Assembly: GCA_035296325.1 (NCBI GenBank)
Contig: DATHBD010000082.1
Coordinates: 124,001-188,000, forward strand
Length of the DNA: 64,000 bases
Direction: 5' to 3'
From: DATHBD01 sp035296325
GTDB taxonomy: Bacteria > Actinomycetota > Actinomycetes > Mycobacteriales > Micromonosporaceae
Part shown: positions 54,422 to 63,094 of the stretch, piece after piece
How the letters are laid out: every line of letters begins with the position of its first letter
Numbering within the stretch: the first letter of the stretch is position 1
The notes under the pieces: generated by a model
Database searches by the model: none
Told to the model about the DNA's origin: nothing
What the model saw: the letters and a program-made list of their open reading frames with translations, nothing else
Position numbers and translations under genes: made by a program

Positions 54422-56242
54422 CTAGCTGATCCGAACGAACCGCCACTGCTGCTGAACGGCGCCGGTGTCGGTCCACTGGACGGCGGCCGAACCATTCGTG
54501 GTCCCGCTGCCGTTGTCCAGGGCCTTGCCGCTACGCCTCGAGATCAGCTTGAACGCGCCGCCCGCCGCCGCGGTGATGGCCCACTGCTGCGGGTCGCCGC
54601 CGTTGTCGGTCCACTGCATCGCGGGCGCCCCCTCGGTCAGGACGTAGCCGTTGTCCAGGGCCTTGCCGCTGTGCCGGCTGATCAGCTTGTAGTAGCCACC
54701 GCTGAGTGCGGTGACGGTCCACTGCTGCGCCGTGCCGCCGTTGTCGGTCCACCCCACGACGCCAGCGCCGTCGGTGGTCGAGCTGGCGTTGTCGAGCGCC
54801 AGGCCACTGTGCACGCTGACCAGCTTGTACACCCCGCCCGAGACGATTCCGGTGGCAGGTGCACCGGAGCCTGCGACGGGAACCCCGGACACCTCGACCA
54901 CGACGACCGACACGTTCGGGTTGGGCGCTGCGGTGGGCACCCGGACGTTGATGAACCCGCCGCTGACCGTGTACGTCAGCGACGTACCCGGGCTGTTCAG
55001 CAGGTAGACCCGGCTGATCGTGTTCTGCAGCGTCGGGATCTGCAGGGTGCCGCCGGTGGGCCAGTTGAAGACGTGGGCGTAGAGCCGGCCGTTCTTCTTG
55101 GTGTAGCGGCCCCAGGACGGCTCGGAGCTGAACGGGCTGGCCGTCGCTCCGTAGATGCTGTCGCCGTAGATGCCCATCCAGGAGCCGATGGCGTTGAGCA
55201 GGTTCACCGACCCGGTGGGTACCGCGCCGTTGCCCATTGGCCCGATGTTTAGCAGGTAGTTCCCGTCCCGGGAGACCACCGTCGCCAGCTCCTGGATCAG
55301 CGTCCGCGCCGACTTGTACGAGTTCTCCCGGCCGGCGTCGTAGCCCCACGCGCCGTTCAGCGTCGCGCAGGTCTCCCACGGGCGGGACAGCGGCCGTGCC
55401 GGCACGGTCTGCTCCGGGCACTCGAAGTCACCGAGGCCGGTGTGGCGCTTCACCCGCTCGTTGACGATCAGATTGGGCTTGCGGGCGATCAGCCAGTTGT
55501 ACAGGTCCTGACCGTCGGCCCGGTTCCACCAGTCGGCGAGCGTCGGGGTGGCGCGGTCCACGCACCAGTCCCCGTCGAACCACATCACCGCGGGGTCGTA
55601 GCGGTCCAGCAGTTCCTGCAGCTGCGCCTTCATGTCGCGCACGTAATTGGCCTTGGCGGTCATCGACGACACCGTGGAGAAGACCGTGTCGGTCTTGCGC
55701 AGGGTCTGCGACGGGTGGCTCCAGTCCAGGATGGAGTAGTAGAGGCCGAACACGATGCCCTGGCGGGTGCACTCCGCCTTCAGCTGGGCCAGCAGGTCGG
55801 CCTTGTACGGGGTGTAGGCGGGCAGGGTGTACGGGCGGCCCGCGGTGTCGGTGAAGCTCGCGACCTTGGAATCCCACATGGCGAAGCCCTCGTGGTGCTT
55901 GGCCGTGATCACCAGGTACTTCATCCCGGCGGCCTTCGCCAGCCCGACGATGCTGGCGGCACTGAAGCTGGTCGGGTTGAACCGGGCCGAGATGTCACGG
56001 TGGTAGTTGGCCTTGGCCCAGGTCTCGTTGGCGAAGACCCACTCGCCGCGACCCGCGTACGAGTACGACCCGAAGTGGATGAACATCCCGAACCGGGCCG
56101 CGTACCACCAGTTCATCTTCGAGGGCACGGTGTAGGCGGATGCCTCGGTGGCACGCAGGGCGAGCGGCACGCCGATGGCGGCCATCCCGGTCGCCGCGGC
56201 GCCCAACTTGATCAATTGCCGGCGACTCATTTCGATGGCCAC
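54422..56242 (-). CDS. Tat-exported alpha-L-fucosidase (GH29) with ricin domain
   Basis: A 606-residue protein. The signal region has twin arginines (MSRRQLIKLGAAATG; about 5-19). The GH29 barrel (about 40-365) has RFGMFIHFGSYS, YLVITAKHHEGFAMWDS and the nucleophile Asp in AVMWFDGDW (about 219). A beta-sandwich (about 370-455) and a ricin-type lectin domain (about 470-606), with three repeats ending in QQWTV, QQWAI and QQWRF, follow. It probably removes fucose from plant or host glycans outside the cell. ATG 56242 follows AGGGG by seven bases. Confidence 0.93.
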   Translation of the reverse strand: MAIEMSRRQLIKLGAAATGMAAIGVPLALRATEASAYTVPSKMNWWYAARFGMFIHFGSYSYAGRGEWVFANETWAKANYHRDISARFNPTSFSAASIVGLAKAAGMKYLVITAKHHEGFAMWDSKVASFTDTAGRPYTLPAYTPYKADLLAQLKAECTRQGIVFGLYYSILDWSHPSQTLRKTDTVFSTVSSMTAKANYVRDMKAQLQELLDRYDPAVMWFDGDWCVDRATPTLADWWNRADGQDLYNWLIARKPNLIVNERVKRHTGLGDFECPEQTVPARPLSRPWETCATLNGAWGYDAGRENSYKSARTLIQELATVVSRDGNYLLNIGPMGNGAVPTGSVNLLNAIGSWMGIYGDSIYGATASPFSSEPSWGRYTKKNGRLYAHVFNWPTGGTLQIPTLQNTISRVYLLNSPGTSLTYTVSGGFINVRVPTAAPNPNVSVVVVEVSGVPVAGSGAPATGIVSGGVYKLVSVHSGLALDNASSTTDGAGVVGWTDNGGTAQQWTVTALSGGYYKLISRHSGKALDNGYVLTEGAPAMQWTDNGGDPQQWAITAAAGGAFKLISRRSGKALDNGSGTTNGSAAVQWTDTGAVQQQWRFVRIS

Positions 56243-56303
56243 GCCACACCCCTCGTCTGCCCGCTGCGCCCAGCGTGCTCGGATTATTGCAGGAATTCAT
56301 CCG

Positions 56304-56332
56304 ACGATAAGGTCCCACTACCGGTCGGTCAA
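56304..56332 (-). promoter_or_regulatory. Sigma-70-like promoter of the GH29 gene
   Basis: Minus strand: TTGACC (56332-56327), 17 bases, TATCGT (56309-56304). Five of six -35 and four of six -10 bases fit. Transcription would start near 56297, leaving a leader of about 55 bases to the ATG at 56242. Confidence 0.5.
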
Positions 56333-56441
56333 GGCGTACATCGGCGGCCGTCGTTCAACCAGCACCGTCAGCCAGGCATTTCGCGGACGTTTCAGAAAGG
56401 GACGACTTTCCGCTTCGACACACCGTGGCGATCCCGGGCGG

Positions 56442-58394
56442 TCAGCGCGCCGCCGGCCGCGCCGTCAGGGTTGCTCCGGCCAGCACGTCTGCGATGCCTT
56501 CCAACAGGGCGTCCGCGGTGAACGGCTTGCGCAGCAGCGGCAGCTCGGCGTTCGGCGGATTTCCGCCGGGGAACGACCCAGCCGTGTACCCCGACATCAG
56601 CAGGTAGCGGAGATCGGGCCGAAGCGAGACCAGGCGCTCGATCAGCTGCGGGCCGGACATCTCCGGCATGATCACGTCGGTCAGTACCGCGTCGATGTGC
56701 GGGTCGTCGTGGACGAACAGTTCCAGCGCGTGCATCGGCGTGGCGGCCGGAACGACGCGGTAGCCGGATCTGCCGAGGATGCGGACCACGATGTCCCGTA
56801 CCGCGGCTTCGTCCTCGACCACCAGAATCGTCTCGCCCGAACCAGCCGCCGGCGTCGCCACCGGTGGGACCGGTTTGACTTCGCCGAACTCGACGCACGG
56901 CAGCGCCACCGTGATGGTGGTGCCCCGGCCGGGCTCGGTGTCCACGGTGATCTCGCCGCCGGCGTCCTTGATCACGCCGTACGCGGTCGCGAGTCCCAGA
57001 CCCGTCCCGTGCCCCTGCGCCTTCGTCGTGAAGAACGGCTCGAAGGCACGTCGGGCCACCTCCGGGCTCATCCCGCTGCCGGTGTCGGTGATCACGAGGC
57101 GTACCCGCCGGCTGAGCCCGGCGCCCGGGACGGCGTCGGCGGAACTGCAGGCGGTGGTCTCGATGCGCAGCTGGCCACCGTGTGGCATCGCCGCTCGGGC
57201 GTTGACCACGAGATTCACGATGACCTGTTCCAGCTTGCTCCGATCGATGCGGACGGCCGACAGGCCGGGTTGCAGCACGGTACGGAACTCGATGTCCTCA
57301 CCGATGGTGCGCCGGAGCAGGTACTCGGTCTGGCTCACCACCGCGTTCAGATCGAGGATCTCGGCCTGCGACGGTTCCAGTCGGCTGAAGATGAGCAGTT
57401 GCCGGGTCAGCGCGGCGGCCCGCTCGGCCGCTTCGTTGATCCCCACCACATCGGGCCGGCACGGGTGGGAAGGGCCGAGCGCCTCCAGCACCTCGCCGCC
57501 GAACCCCATGATCACGGCGAGCAGGTTGTTGAAGTCGTGCGCGATGCCGCCGGCGAGCTGACCCAGCGAGTCGAGCCGCTCGGCCTGGCGCAGCTCCCGG
57601 TCGAGCCGTTCCCGTTCCTGGTTGCCCAGGGTCTGCTCGGTGACGTCGCGGAGGATCCCCTCCACCGCGATCAGGCGTCCGTCGCTGTCGCTGATCCCCA
57701 CCGCCCGCTGTTCCATCCAGACCAGGCGACCGTCGCGCCGCCGCCAGCGGACCACGAGATCGCGCGGCTTGGAGGAACGCCATGCCTCTTCAAATCTGGG
57801 TCGGTCCTCGGGCTCCACCATCGCGAACACGATCCCGGAATTCGCGTAGAGCTCGGTGGGCCGGTAGCCGGTGACCGTCGCGACCGCGGGGCTGATGTAG
57901 TCCAGGCGGGCATCCGGCACCAGGTACCGGAAGATGATGTCCTGCGCATGTTCGGCCAGGAGCCGGAATCGTTCCTCGCTCGCCCGCAGTGCCGCCTCGG
58001 CGTTGCGGCGCTGACGGCGTTCGTCGGCCTCCCGGATCTCCCGCTCCACCGCCGGCGCGAGCCGGTTCAGTCGGTTCTTGAGCACGAAGTCATGGGCGCC
58101 GGCCTTCATCACCGTCGCCGCGACCTCCTCACCGACCTTGCCGGACACCAGGATGAGCGGGATGTCCAGGCCGCTCTCCCGGATGATGCGCAGGGTGTCC
58201 TCGACGCTGAAGGACGGCATGTTGTAGTCCGAGATGACCACCTGCGGCGGCCTGGCCCGCAGCGCGTCGGCCACACCCTGCGCGGTCTGCACCGCCTGGT
58301 AGGTCAGCTCCACCTCGCCGCGCCGCAGCTCCAGGACGATGAGCAGGACATCGTCCTCGCTGTCCTCCACGATGAGCGCGTGGACCGGGGTCAT
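56442..58394 (-). CDS. Hybrid histidine kinase (receiver, PAS, kinase, receiver)
   Basis: A 650-residue soluble kinase. An N-terminal receiver (about 5-120) has the Asp in VVISDYNMPS (about 57). A PAS domain (about 140-265) is followed by HisKA with GGIAHDFNNLLAV (about 284), HATPase with NLVVNARAAMPHGG, DTGSGM and GHGTGLGLATAYG, and a C-terminal receiver (about 525-640) with AVLTDVIMPEM. No membrane helix. It starts at ATG 58394, two bases past the stop of the response regulator gene, so it is translated with it. Phosphate can pass between its own receivers and the other two proteins of the operon; the input signal is unknown. Confidence 0.93.
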   Translation of the reverse strand: MTPVHALIVEDSEDDVLLIVLELRRGEVELTYQAVQTAQGVADALRARPPQVVISDYNMPSFSVEDTLRIIRESGLDIPLILVSGKVGEEVAATVMKAGAHDFVLKNRLNRLAPAVEREIREADERRQRRNAEAALRASEERFRLLAEHAQDIIFRYLVPDARLDYISPAVATVTGYRPTELYANSGIVFAMVEPEDRPRFEEAWRSSKPRDLVVRWRRRDGRLVWMEQRAVGISDSDGRLIAVEGILRDVTEQTLGNQERERLDRELRQAERLDSLGQLAGGIAHDFNNLLAVIMGFGGEVLEALGPSHPCRPDVVGINEAAERAAALTRQLLIFSRLEPSQAEILDLNAVVSQTEYLLRRTIGEDIEFRTVLQPGLSAVRIDRSKLEQVIVNLVVNARAAMPHGGQLRIETTACSSADAVPGAGLSRRVRLVITDTGSGMSPEVARRAFEPFFTTKAQGHGTGLGLATAYGVIKDAGGEITVDTEPGRGTTITVALPCVEFGEVKPVPPVATPAAGSGETILVVEDEAAVRDIVVRILGRSGYRVVPAATPMHALELFVHDDPHIDAVLTDVIMPEMSGPQLIERLVSLRPDLRYLLMSGYTAGSFPGGNPPNAELPLLRKPFTADALLEGIADVLAGATLTARPAAR

Positions 58395-58396
58395 GA

Positions 58397-58837
58397 TCAG
58401 CCCTCGCCGGGCCGCAACGGCGGTGGTTCGTTGAGCAGCAGCCAGTACATCCCCAGCATCTTCGCCGCATCGAGGAACTCGCTGAAGACGACCGGCTTGC
58501 GCACGTAGCTGTTGGCGCCGAGCCGGTAACTCTCCACGATGTCGCGCTCCTCGCTCGACGTGGTCAGCACCACAACCGGCAGCGGGTGGGTCCGGGCGTC
58601 GGCCCGGATCCGTCGCAGCACCTCGAGCCCGTCGACTCTGGGCAGCTTGACGTCGAGCAGTACCAACGCCGGCCGAAGTGGCGTGCTCTCGTCGGTCGGA
58701 AACAACATGTCGATCGCGACCTGGCCGTCCGGCGCGACGACGACCTCGTTGCCCATGTTGTTCTTCCGGAATGCCCGCAGGGTCAGAATGACGTCGTCCG
58801 GGTTGTCCTCGACCAACAGAATGGGGTCGCTGTTCAT
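58397..58837 (-). CDS. Rcp1-like single-domain response regulator
   Basis: A 146-residue stand-alone receiver. The acidic pair is in VEDNPDD, the phosphoacceptor Asp in LVLLDVKLP, the Thr in VVLTTS, and the Lys in VRKPVVF. The long insertion and C-terminal extension match Rcp1-type regulators that pair with phytochrome-like kinases. It has no output domain, so it works by passing phosphate or binding a partner. It lies between a PAS kinase and a hybrid kinase; spacing is 15 bases upstream and 2 bases downstream. Confidence 0.92.
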   Translation of the reverse strand: MNSDPILLVEDNPDDVILTLRAFRKNNMGNEVVVAPDGQVAIDMLFPTDESTPLRPALVLLDVKLPRVDGLEVLRRIRADARTHPLPVVVLTTSSEERDIVESYRLGANSYVRKPVVFSEFLDAAKMLGMYWLLLNEPPPLRPGEG

Positions 58838-58852
58838 TCGAACAACTCCAGT

Positions 58853-60055
58853 TCAGGGATTGTGTGGCGTGAGCGTGAACGAGAACGTGGCGCCGACGCC
58901 CGGCTCGCCGGCCGCCCAGACCCGACCGCCGTGGCGCGCGATGACCCGGTGCACGATGGCCAGGCCGACGCCGTTGCCGGCGAAGTCCTTGGTGTCGTGC
59001 AGGCGCTGGAACGGGTCGAAGAGCTTCTCCGCGTAGCGCATGTCGAACCCGGCGCCGTTGTCGCGTACGAACAGCACCTGCTCGCCGTCCTGGCGCAGCG
59101 ACCCGAACTCGACGACGCCGTGCCCTTCCTTGGCCGTGAACTTCCACGCGTTGCTCAGCAGGTTCACCAGCACCAGTCGGACCAGGTGCTGGTCGCACGA
59201 GGCGAGCACGCCGTCGGCCACGACCGCCTCGATCGGCCGCTCCGGGTTGGCGGCCCGCAGGTCCGCGAGAATGTCGCAGACCAGCGCACTCACGTCGACA
59301 GGTTTGCGGACCAGGTCGACCCGGCTGGCACGGGACAGGTCCAGCAGGTCGTCGATCATCTGCGCCATCCGGGCGACATTGGACTGGAGTCGGCGCAGGT
59401 AGTCCTTGCCGGTGTCGTCCAGGCAGTCGGCGTAGTCCTCCAGCAGCACCTGGCTGAACCCGTCCAACGAACGCAACGGCGCCCGCAGGTCGTGCGACAC
59501 CGAGTACGCGAACGCGTCCAGCTCCCGGGTGGTTGCCTCCAACTCGGCGTTGCGCTCCCACCCCCGGTGCTCCCGCTCGGCGCTGAGTCGCTGGATCTTC
59601 TCCTCGGCCCGCTTGCGGTCGGTGATGTCGGTGGAGATCCCGCACACCGCGTACGGTTCGGCGGCGGCGTCGAGCAGTGCGAACCGCACCGTGATGAAGG
59701 TGTGCTCGCCATCCTCGCCCGGCGCGTCCTCCTCGATCTGGATCGGCGTTTCGCTGGCCGCCGCCCGCAGGTCGCTGGCCCGGAACTCGGCGGCCAGCTC
59801 AGCCGGGAAGAGATCGTGGTCGGTCAGTCCCACGATGGCATCGCGGCGCAGGCCGAACCGTCGTTCGAACTCGCGGTTGACGAGCATGTACCGGCCGTCC
59901 ATGTCCCGCATGTAGATCACCGAGGACGTGTTGTCGATCAACGCGAGCAGCTGGTCGCGCCCGATCCGATCGTCGTACTGGGCGGCCCGCAGGCGCGCCT
60001 CCGCCGGCACGGGGTGTTCCCTGGCCGACGTCGCCAATGGCGGCTGACTCGTCAT
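58853..60055 (-). CDS. Soluble PAS histidine kinase
   Basis: A 400-residue kinase with a PAS domain (about 30-150; VIYMRDMDGRYMLVNREFERRFG), a PAC motif, HisKA with AYSVSHDLRAPLRSLDG (about 188), and HATPase with NLLSNAWKFT, DNGAGFDM and GNGVGLAIVHRVI. No membrane segment or chromophore domain. The family resembles phytochrome-type kinases that have lost the photosensory module. The ATG at 60055 follows AGGGGG. It heads the three-gene operon and may start the phosphate relay to the Rcp1-like regulator. Confidence 0.92.
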   Translation of the reverse strand: MTSQPPLATSAREHPVPAEARLRAAQYDDRIGRDQLLALIDNTSSVIYMRDMDGRYMLVNREFERRFGLRRDAIVGLTDHDLFPAELAAEFRASDLRAAASETPIQIEEDAPGEDGEHTFITVRFALLDAAAEPYAVCGISTDITDRKRAEEKIQRLSAEREHRGWERNAELEATTRELDAFAYSVSHDLRAPLRSLDGFSQVLLEDYADCLDDTGKDYLRRLQSNVARMAQMIDDLLDLSRASRVDLVRKPVDVSALVCDILADLRAANPERPIEAVVADGVLASCDQHLVRLVLVNLLSNAWKFTAKEGHGVVEFGSLRQDGEQVLFVRDNGAGFDMRYAEKLFDPFQRLHDTKDFAGNGVGLAIVHRVIARHGGRVWAAGEPGVGATFSFTLTPHNP

Positions 60056-60509
60056 CGCTCGCCCCCTGGATTACCTGAGAGCCGCCGACCGGGCCGGGTA
60101 TCGCCATACCACGGCACCCACGAGGTCGGCGTCCAGCGGTTGGCGCGACACCCCATCGCGCCGCGGCCCGCCCCCCGGACAGGGGTCGGAGTCGACTCGG
60201 CTGAGACTCGACACCGGTTGGCCACGTTTGGCAACTTACACCAAGCGTAATTGTGACATAACAGTACGTGAACTTTGCGTTGCGGCCGCCCGCGCCCGGG
60301 AATGCACGTCGACGCCGCCAAGGGCACCGCTCCACCGGCCCGTGGGTGTTGCCACCGTCCGACCGCAGCCGGACCGGGCACGCCGCCGACCCCAGCTCTC
60401 AGTGCGACGGCAAGGACGACGATGTCGCGGCACGCGGCACGCGCCCGTAGCGTGTTGCCGGGACCGACCGGCCGAAGTCGCCGATCGGCGATGGACTCCA
60501 GGAGGCGGC
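60056..60509. other. Intergenic region with divergent promoters
   Basis: A 454-base gap between the kinase operon and the MmcQ/YjbR gene. Around 60235-60280 there is a local drop in GC with a weak minus-strand promoter listed separately. The rest has no recognisable gene or RNA element. Confidence 0.5.
60244..60272 (-). promoter_or_regulatory. Weak promoter candidate for the kinase operon
   Basis: Minus strand: TTCACG (60272-60267), 17 bases, TACGCT (60249-60244), within a local AT-richer patch. The leader to the start codon would be about 180 bases. Only four and three consensus bases match. Confidence 0.3.
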
Positions 60510-60872
60510 GTGACCAGGAACGATCTGCTGGCCTACTGCCTGGCCAAGCCGGGCGCATGGCAGGACGAGCCATGGGAGGGCGACGTCGTGACGAAGGTGG
60601 GCAGCAAGATCTTCGCCTTCTTCGGATCCGACCCCGGTGCCGGGCCGCCCGGCGTGGGACTGAAGTGTGGCCCGAACCGGGAGGCCGCTGACGAGTGGCT
60701 GCTGCGCTACCCCGACGACGCCAGTGTGATGGCCTACATCGGGCGATCCGGCTGGAACAGTCTGCGGATCGGCGGGGCGATCCCGGAGGACGAGCTGCGC
60801 GAGGCGGTCGACGCCTCGTACGACGCCGTGGTCGCCAAGTTGCCGAAACGGGAACGGCCCAGTGATCACTGA
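60510..60872 (+). CDS. MmcQ/YjbR family protein
   Basis: A 120-residue protein of the MmcQ/YjbR (CyaY-like fold) family: NDLLAYCLAKPGAWQDEPW, KVGSKIFAFFG, VGLKCGPNREAADEW and GRSGWNSLRIGGAIPEDEL are all family hallmarks. Members are often described as DNA-binding, without firm evidence. The GTG at 60510 follows GGAGG by four bases. It lies before an NADP-binding oxidoreductase gene but is separated by 84 bases. Confidence 0.88.
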   Translation: MTRNDLLAYCLAKPGAWQDEPWEGDVVTKVGSKIFAFFGSDPGAGPPGVGLKCGPNREAADEWLLRYPDDASVMAYIGRSGWNSLRIGGAIPEDELREAVDASYDAVVAKLPKRERPSDH

Positions 60873-60956
60873 CGGCCTGCGTCGCCCCCGATCCCGATGA
60901 GCGGCGGTCCGCGGGCGGGGTGGAATGCGGATCTTCACCGGAGAGTTGGTCGCGGT

Positions 60957-61649
60957 ATGACGACAATCGGGTTCATCGGCAGTGGCAACATCGGCGGCAC
61001 GGTCGCACGACTCGCGGTGGCGGCCGGCCACCAGGTGGTACTGAGCAACTCACGCGGGCCGGAGACCCTGACGGACCTCGTCGACGAACTCGGCCCGCAG
61101 GCGCAGGCGGGCACGCCCGCCGAGGCCGCGGAGGCGGGTGACCTGGTGGTCGTGAGTATTCCGCTGCGGGCGTACCGCGACGTGCCGGTCCAGCCGCTGT
61201 CCGGCAAGGTGGTGGTGGACACCAACAACTACTACCCGCAGCGCGACGGGCACTTCCCCGACCTCGACGACGACTCGACGACGAGCAGCGAACTCCTCCA
61301 GCGGCACCTGGCGACCGCCCGGCTGGTCAAGCTGTTCAACAACATCGCGTCCGGGCATCTGCTGGAACTCGCTCGCCCCGCCGGCGCGCCGGACCGCAGC
61401 GCACTCCCCATTGCTGGTGACGACACGGACGCGAAGGCCTCGGTTGTGCGCTTCCTCGATGCCATCGGCTACGACGCCGTGGACGCGGGTCCGCTCGCCG
61501 AAGGTTGGCGCTTCCAGCCCGACACCCCCGCGTACGGTCTGCCGTACATCCCGGAGGGCCAGAGCTTCGACGGGCCCCCCGCCCCCGCGGGCGCCGACAT
61601 CATCCGGCGCGCCTTGGCGGCCGCCAATCGCCCGGTGACCATCCACTGA
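60957..61649 (+). CDS. NADP-binding oxidoreductase, F420-reductase-like
   Basis: A 230-residue protein. GFIGSGNIGGTVARLA (about 5-20) is a Rossmann nucleotide-binding loop, and LSNSRGPETL follows strand 2 with Ser-Arg that favours NADPH. VVVDTNNYYPQRDG and LVKLFNNIASGHLLEL are hallmarks of NADPH:F420 oxidoreductase-like proteins (Pfam F420_oxidored). It may reduce F420 or another substrate. ATG 60957 follows GGAGAG by about eleven bases. The next gene begins 69 bases later. Confidence 0.85.
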   Translation: MTTIGFIGSGNIGGTVARLAVAAGHQVVLSNSRGPETLTDLVDELGPQAQAGTPAEAAEAGDLVVVSIPLRAYRDVPVQPLSGKVVVDTNNYYPQRDGHFPDLDDDSTTSSELLQRHLATARLVKLFNNIASGHLLELARPAGAPDRSALPIAGDDTDAKASVVRFLDAIGYDAVDAGPLAEGWRFQPDTPAYGLPYIPEGQSFDGPPAPAGADIIRRALAAANRPVTIH

Positions 61650-61718
61650 CCGGCGCCGGCGGGCGCGGACCCGCCGCGGCCGCTTGCTGAACCGCGCCTA
61701 CCGGGAGATCGTTGCGGG

Positions 61719-63008
61719 GTGACCGGCACCCTGCCCGAAACACCCGACCTCGCCGCGGGCGCGGCCAGCATCGGCGGCGCCGACGAGATCCTCAGCGACG
61801 GCGCCGTCCGGCAGTTCGTGGTCCGCTCCCTGCTCGGCGCCGACCTCGACGGCAGCAGCGTCTGCGTCATCGTCCCGGACGCCACCCGCAGCTGCCCGCT
61901 TCCCCTGCTGCTCTCGGCGGTGCACGAGGCGCTGGCCGGGCGGGCGACCCGGGTGACGGCGCTGGTCGCGCTGGGCACGCACGCCGCGATGACCGCTGCC
62001 GAACTGGGCGCGCACCTGGGCTATCCGGCCGGCGATCCGGCGACACGCTATCCCGGCTGGACCGTGCGCAACCACGAGTGGTGGAAGCCGGACACGTTCG
62101 TCTCGCTCGGCACGATCGACGCGGAGCGAGTCGCGGAGCTGTCCGAAGGGCGGCTGCGGCAGGCGGTGCCGGTCGCCCTGAACCGGGCCGTGATCGAGCA
62201 CGACGTCTCACTGGTGGTCGGGCCGGTGTTCCCGCACGAGGTCGTCGGCTTCTCCGGCGGGAACAAGTACTTCTTCCCGGGCGTCGCCGGGCCAGAGGTG
62301 ATCGACTTCTCACACTGGCTCGGCGCTCTGATCAGCAGCGCCGAGATCATCGGCACCCGGGGGATCACGCCGGTGCGGGCGCTCATCGACCAGGCCGCGT
62401 CGATGATTCCGAGTCGGCGGCTGGCGCTGTGCCTGGTGGCGCAGTCCGGTACCAGCGCGCTGCACGCGGCGTCGTTCGGTGCGCCGGAGGCTGCCTGGGC
62501 CGCGTGCGCCGACGTGTCGGCCCAGACCCATGTGCGCTACCTCGACGCGCCGGTGCGGCGGGTGCTGTCGGTCGTGCCGACGAAGTACCGGGACATGTGG
62601 ACCGGCGCCAAGGGCTTCTACAAGGTGGAGCCGGTGGTCGCCGACGGTGGGCAGGTCATCGTGTACGCCCCGCACATCACCCAGATCTCCGCGATGCACC
62701 CGCACATCGAGGAGATCGGATACCACTGCCGGGACTACTTCCTCAAGCAGTGGGACCGGTTCTCCCACCACCACTGGGGCGACCTCGCCCACTCCACCCA
62801 CCTGCGCGGCGCCGGCACCTGGGACCCGGAGCACGGCGAACGCGGCCGGGTCACCGTCACGCTGGCCACCGGCATCCCGGAGGACGTGGTGCGCCGGGCG
62901 AACCTGGATTACCTCGATCCGGCCGAGGTGGACCTGGACCGCCTCGCCGCCGACCCGGACACGCTCATCGTGCCCCAGGCCGGCGAGGTCCTGTTCCGTC
63001 TGCGCTGA
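61719..63008 (+). CDS. LarA-type nickel-pincer racemase family protein
   Basis: A 429-residue protein of the LarA / DUF2088 family. Key positions are present: ALGTHAAMT (His of the catalytic pair), VFPHEVVGFSGGNKYFFPG (His and the pincer-binding Lys, about 168-190) and IDFSHWL (third His). LarA uses a covalent nickel-pincer cofactor to racemise lactate or other 2-hydroxyacids. The cofactor biosynthesis genes larB, larC and larE are not in this window, so they must be elsewhere if the enzyme is active. GTG 61719 follows GGGAG. Confidence 0.85.
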   Translation: MTGTLPETPDLAAGAASIGGADEILSDGAVRQFVVRSLLGADLDGSSVCVIVPDATRSCPLPLLLSAVHEALAGRATRVTALVALGTHAAMTAAELGAHLGYPAGDPATRYPGWTVRNHEWWKPDTFVSLGTIDAERVAELSEGRLRQAVPVALNRAVIEHDVSLVVGPVFPHEVVGFSGGNKYFFPGVAGPEVIDFSHWLGALISSAEIIGTRGITPVRALIDQAASMIPSRRLALCLVAQSGTSALHAASFGAPEAAWAACADVSAQTHVRYLDAPVRRVLSVVPTKYRDMWTGAKGFYKVEPVVADGGQVIVYAPHITQISAMHPHIEEIGYHCRDYFLKQWDRFSHHHWGDLAHSTHLRGAGTWDPEHGERGRVTVTLATGIPEDVVRRANLDYLDPAEVDLDRLAADPDTLIVPQAGEVLFRLR

Positions 63009-63026
63009 CCCCGGACTCAGCCCCGC

Positions 63027-63094
63027 GATCTTGCAGTCCTGCCTCGGGCAAATCACCGCGAATGGCGCAGAACGGCGGGCACGGCTGCAAGATC
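63027..63094. repeat. Inverted repeat between convergent genes
   Basis: GATCTTGCAG (63027-63036) and its exact complement CTGCAAGATC (63085-63094) are separated by 48 bases. The pair straddles the MMPL stop codon, with the right arm inside its last codons. It may be a terminator or a copy of a short repeat dispersed in actinomycete genomes. Only one copy is seen in this window. Confidence 0.55.

Noticed and set aside
60056..60300. CTCTCAGG-like motif before the kinase operon resembling part of a glycine riboswitch
   Set aside because: The partner GGAGAG stem and conserved core are absent, and the downstream genes are signalling kinases with no link to glycine.
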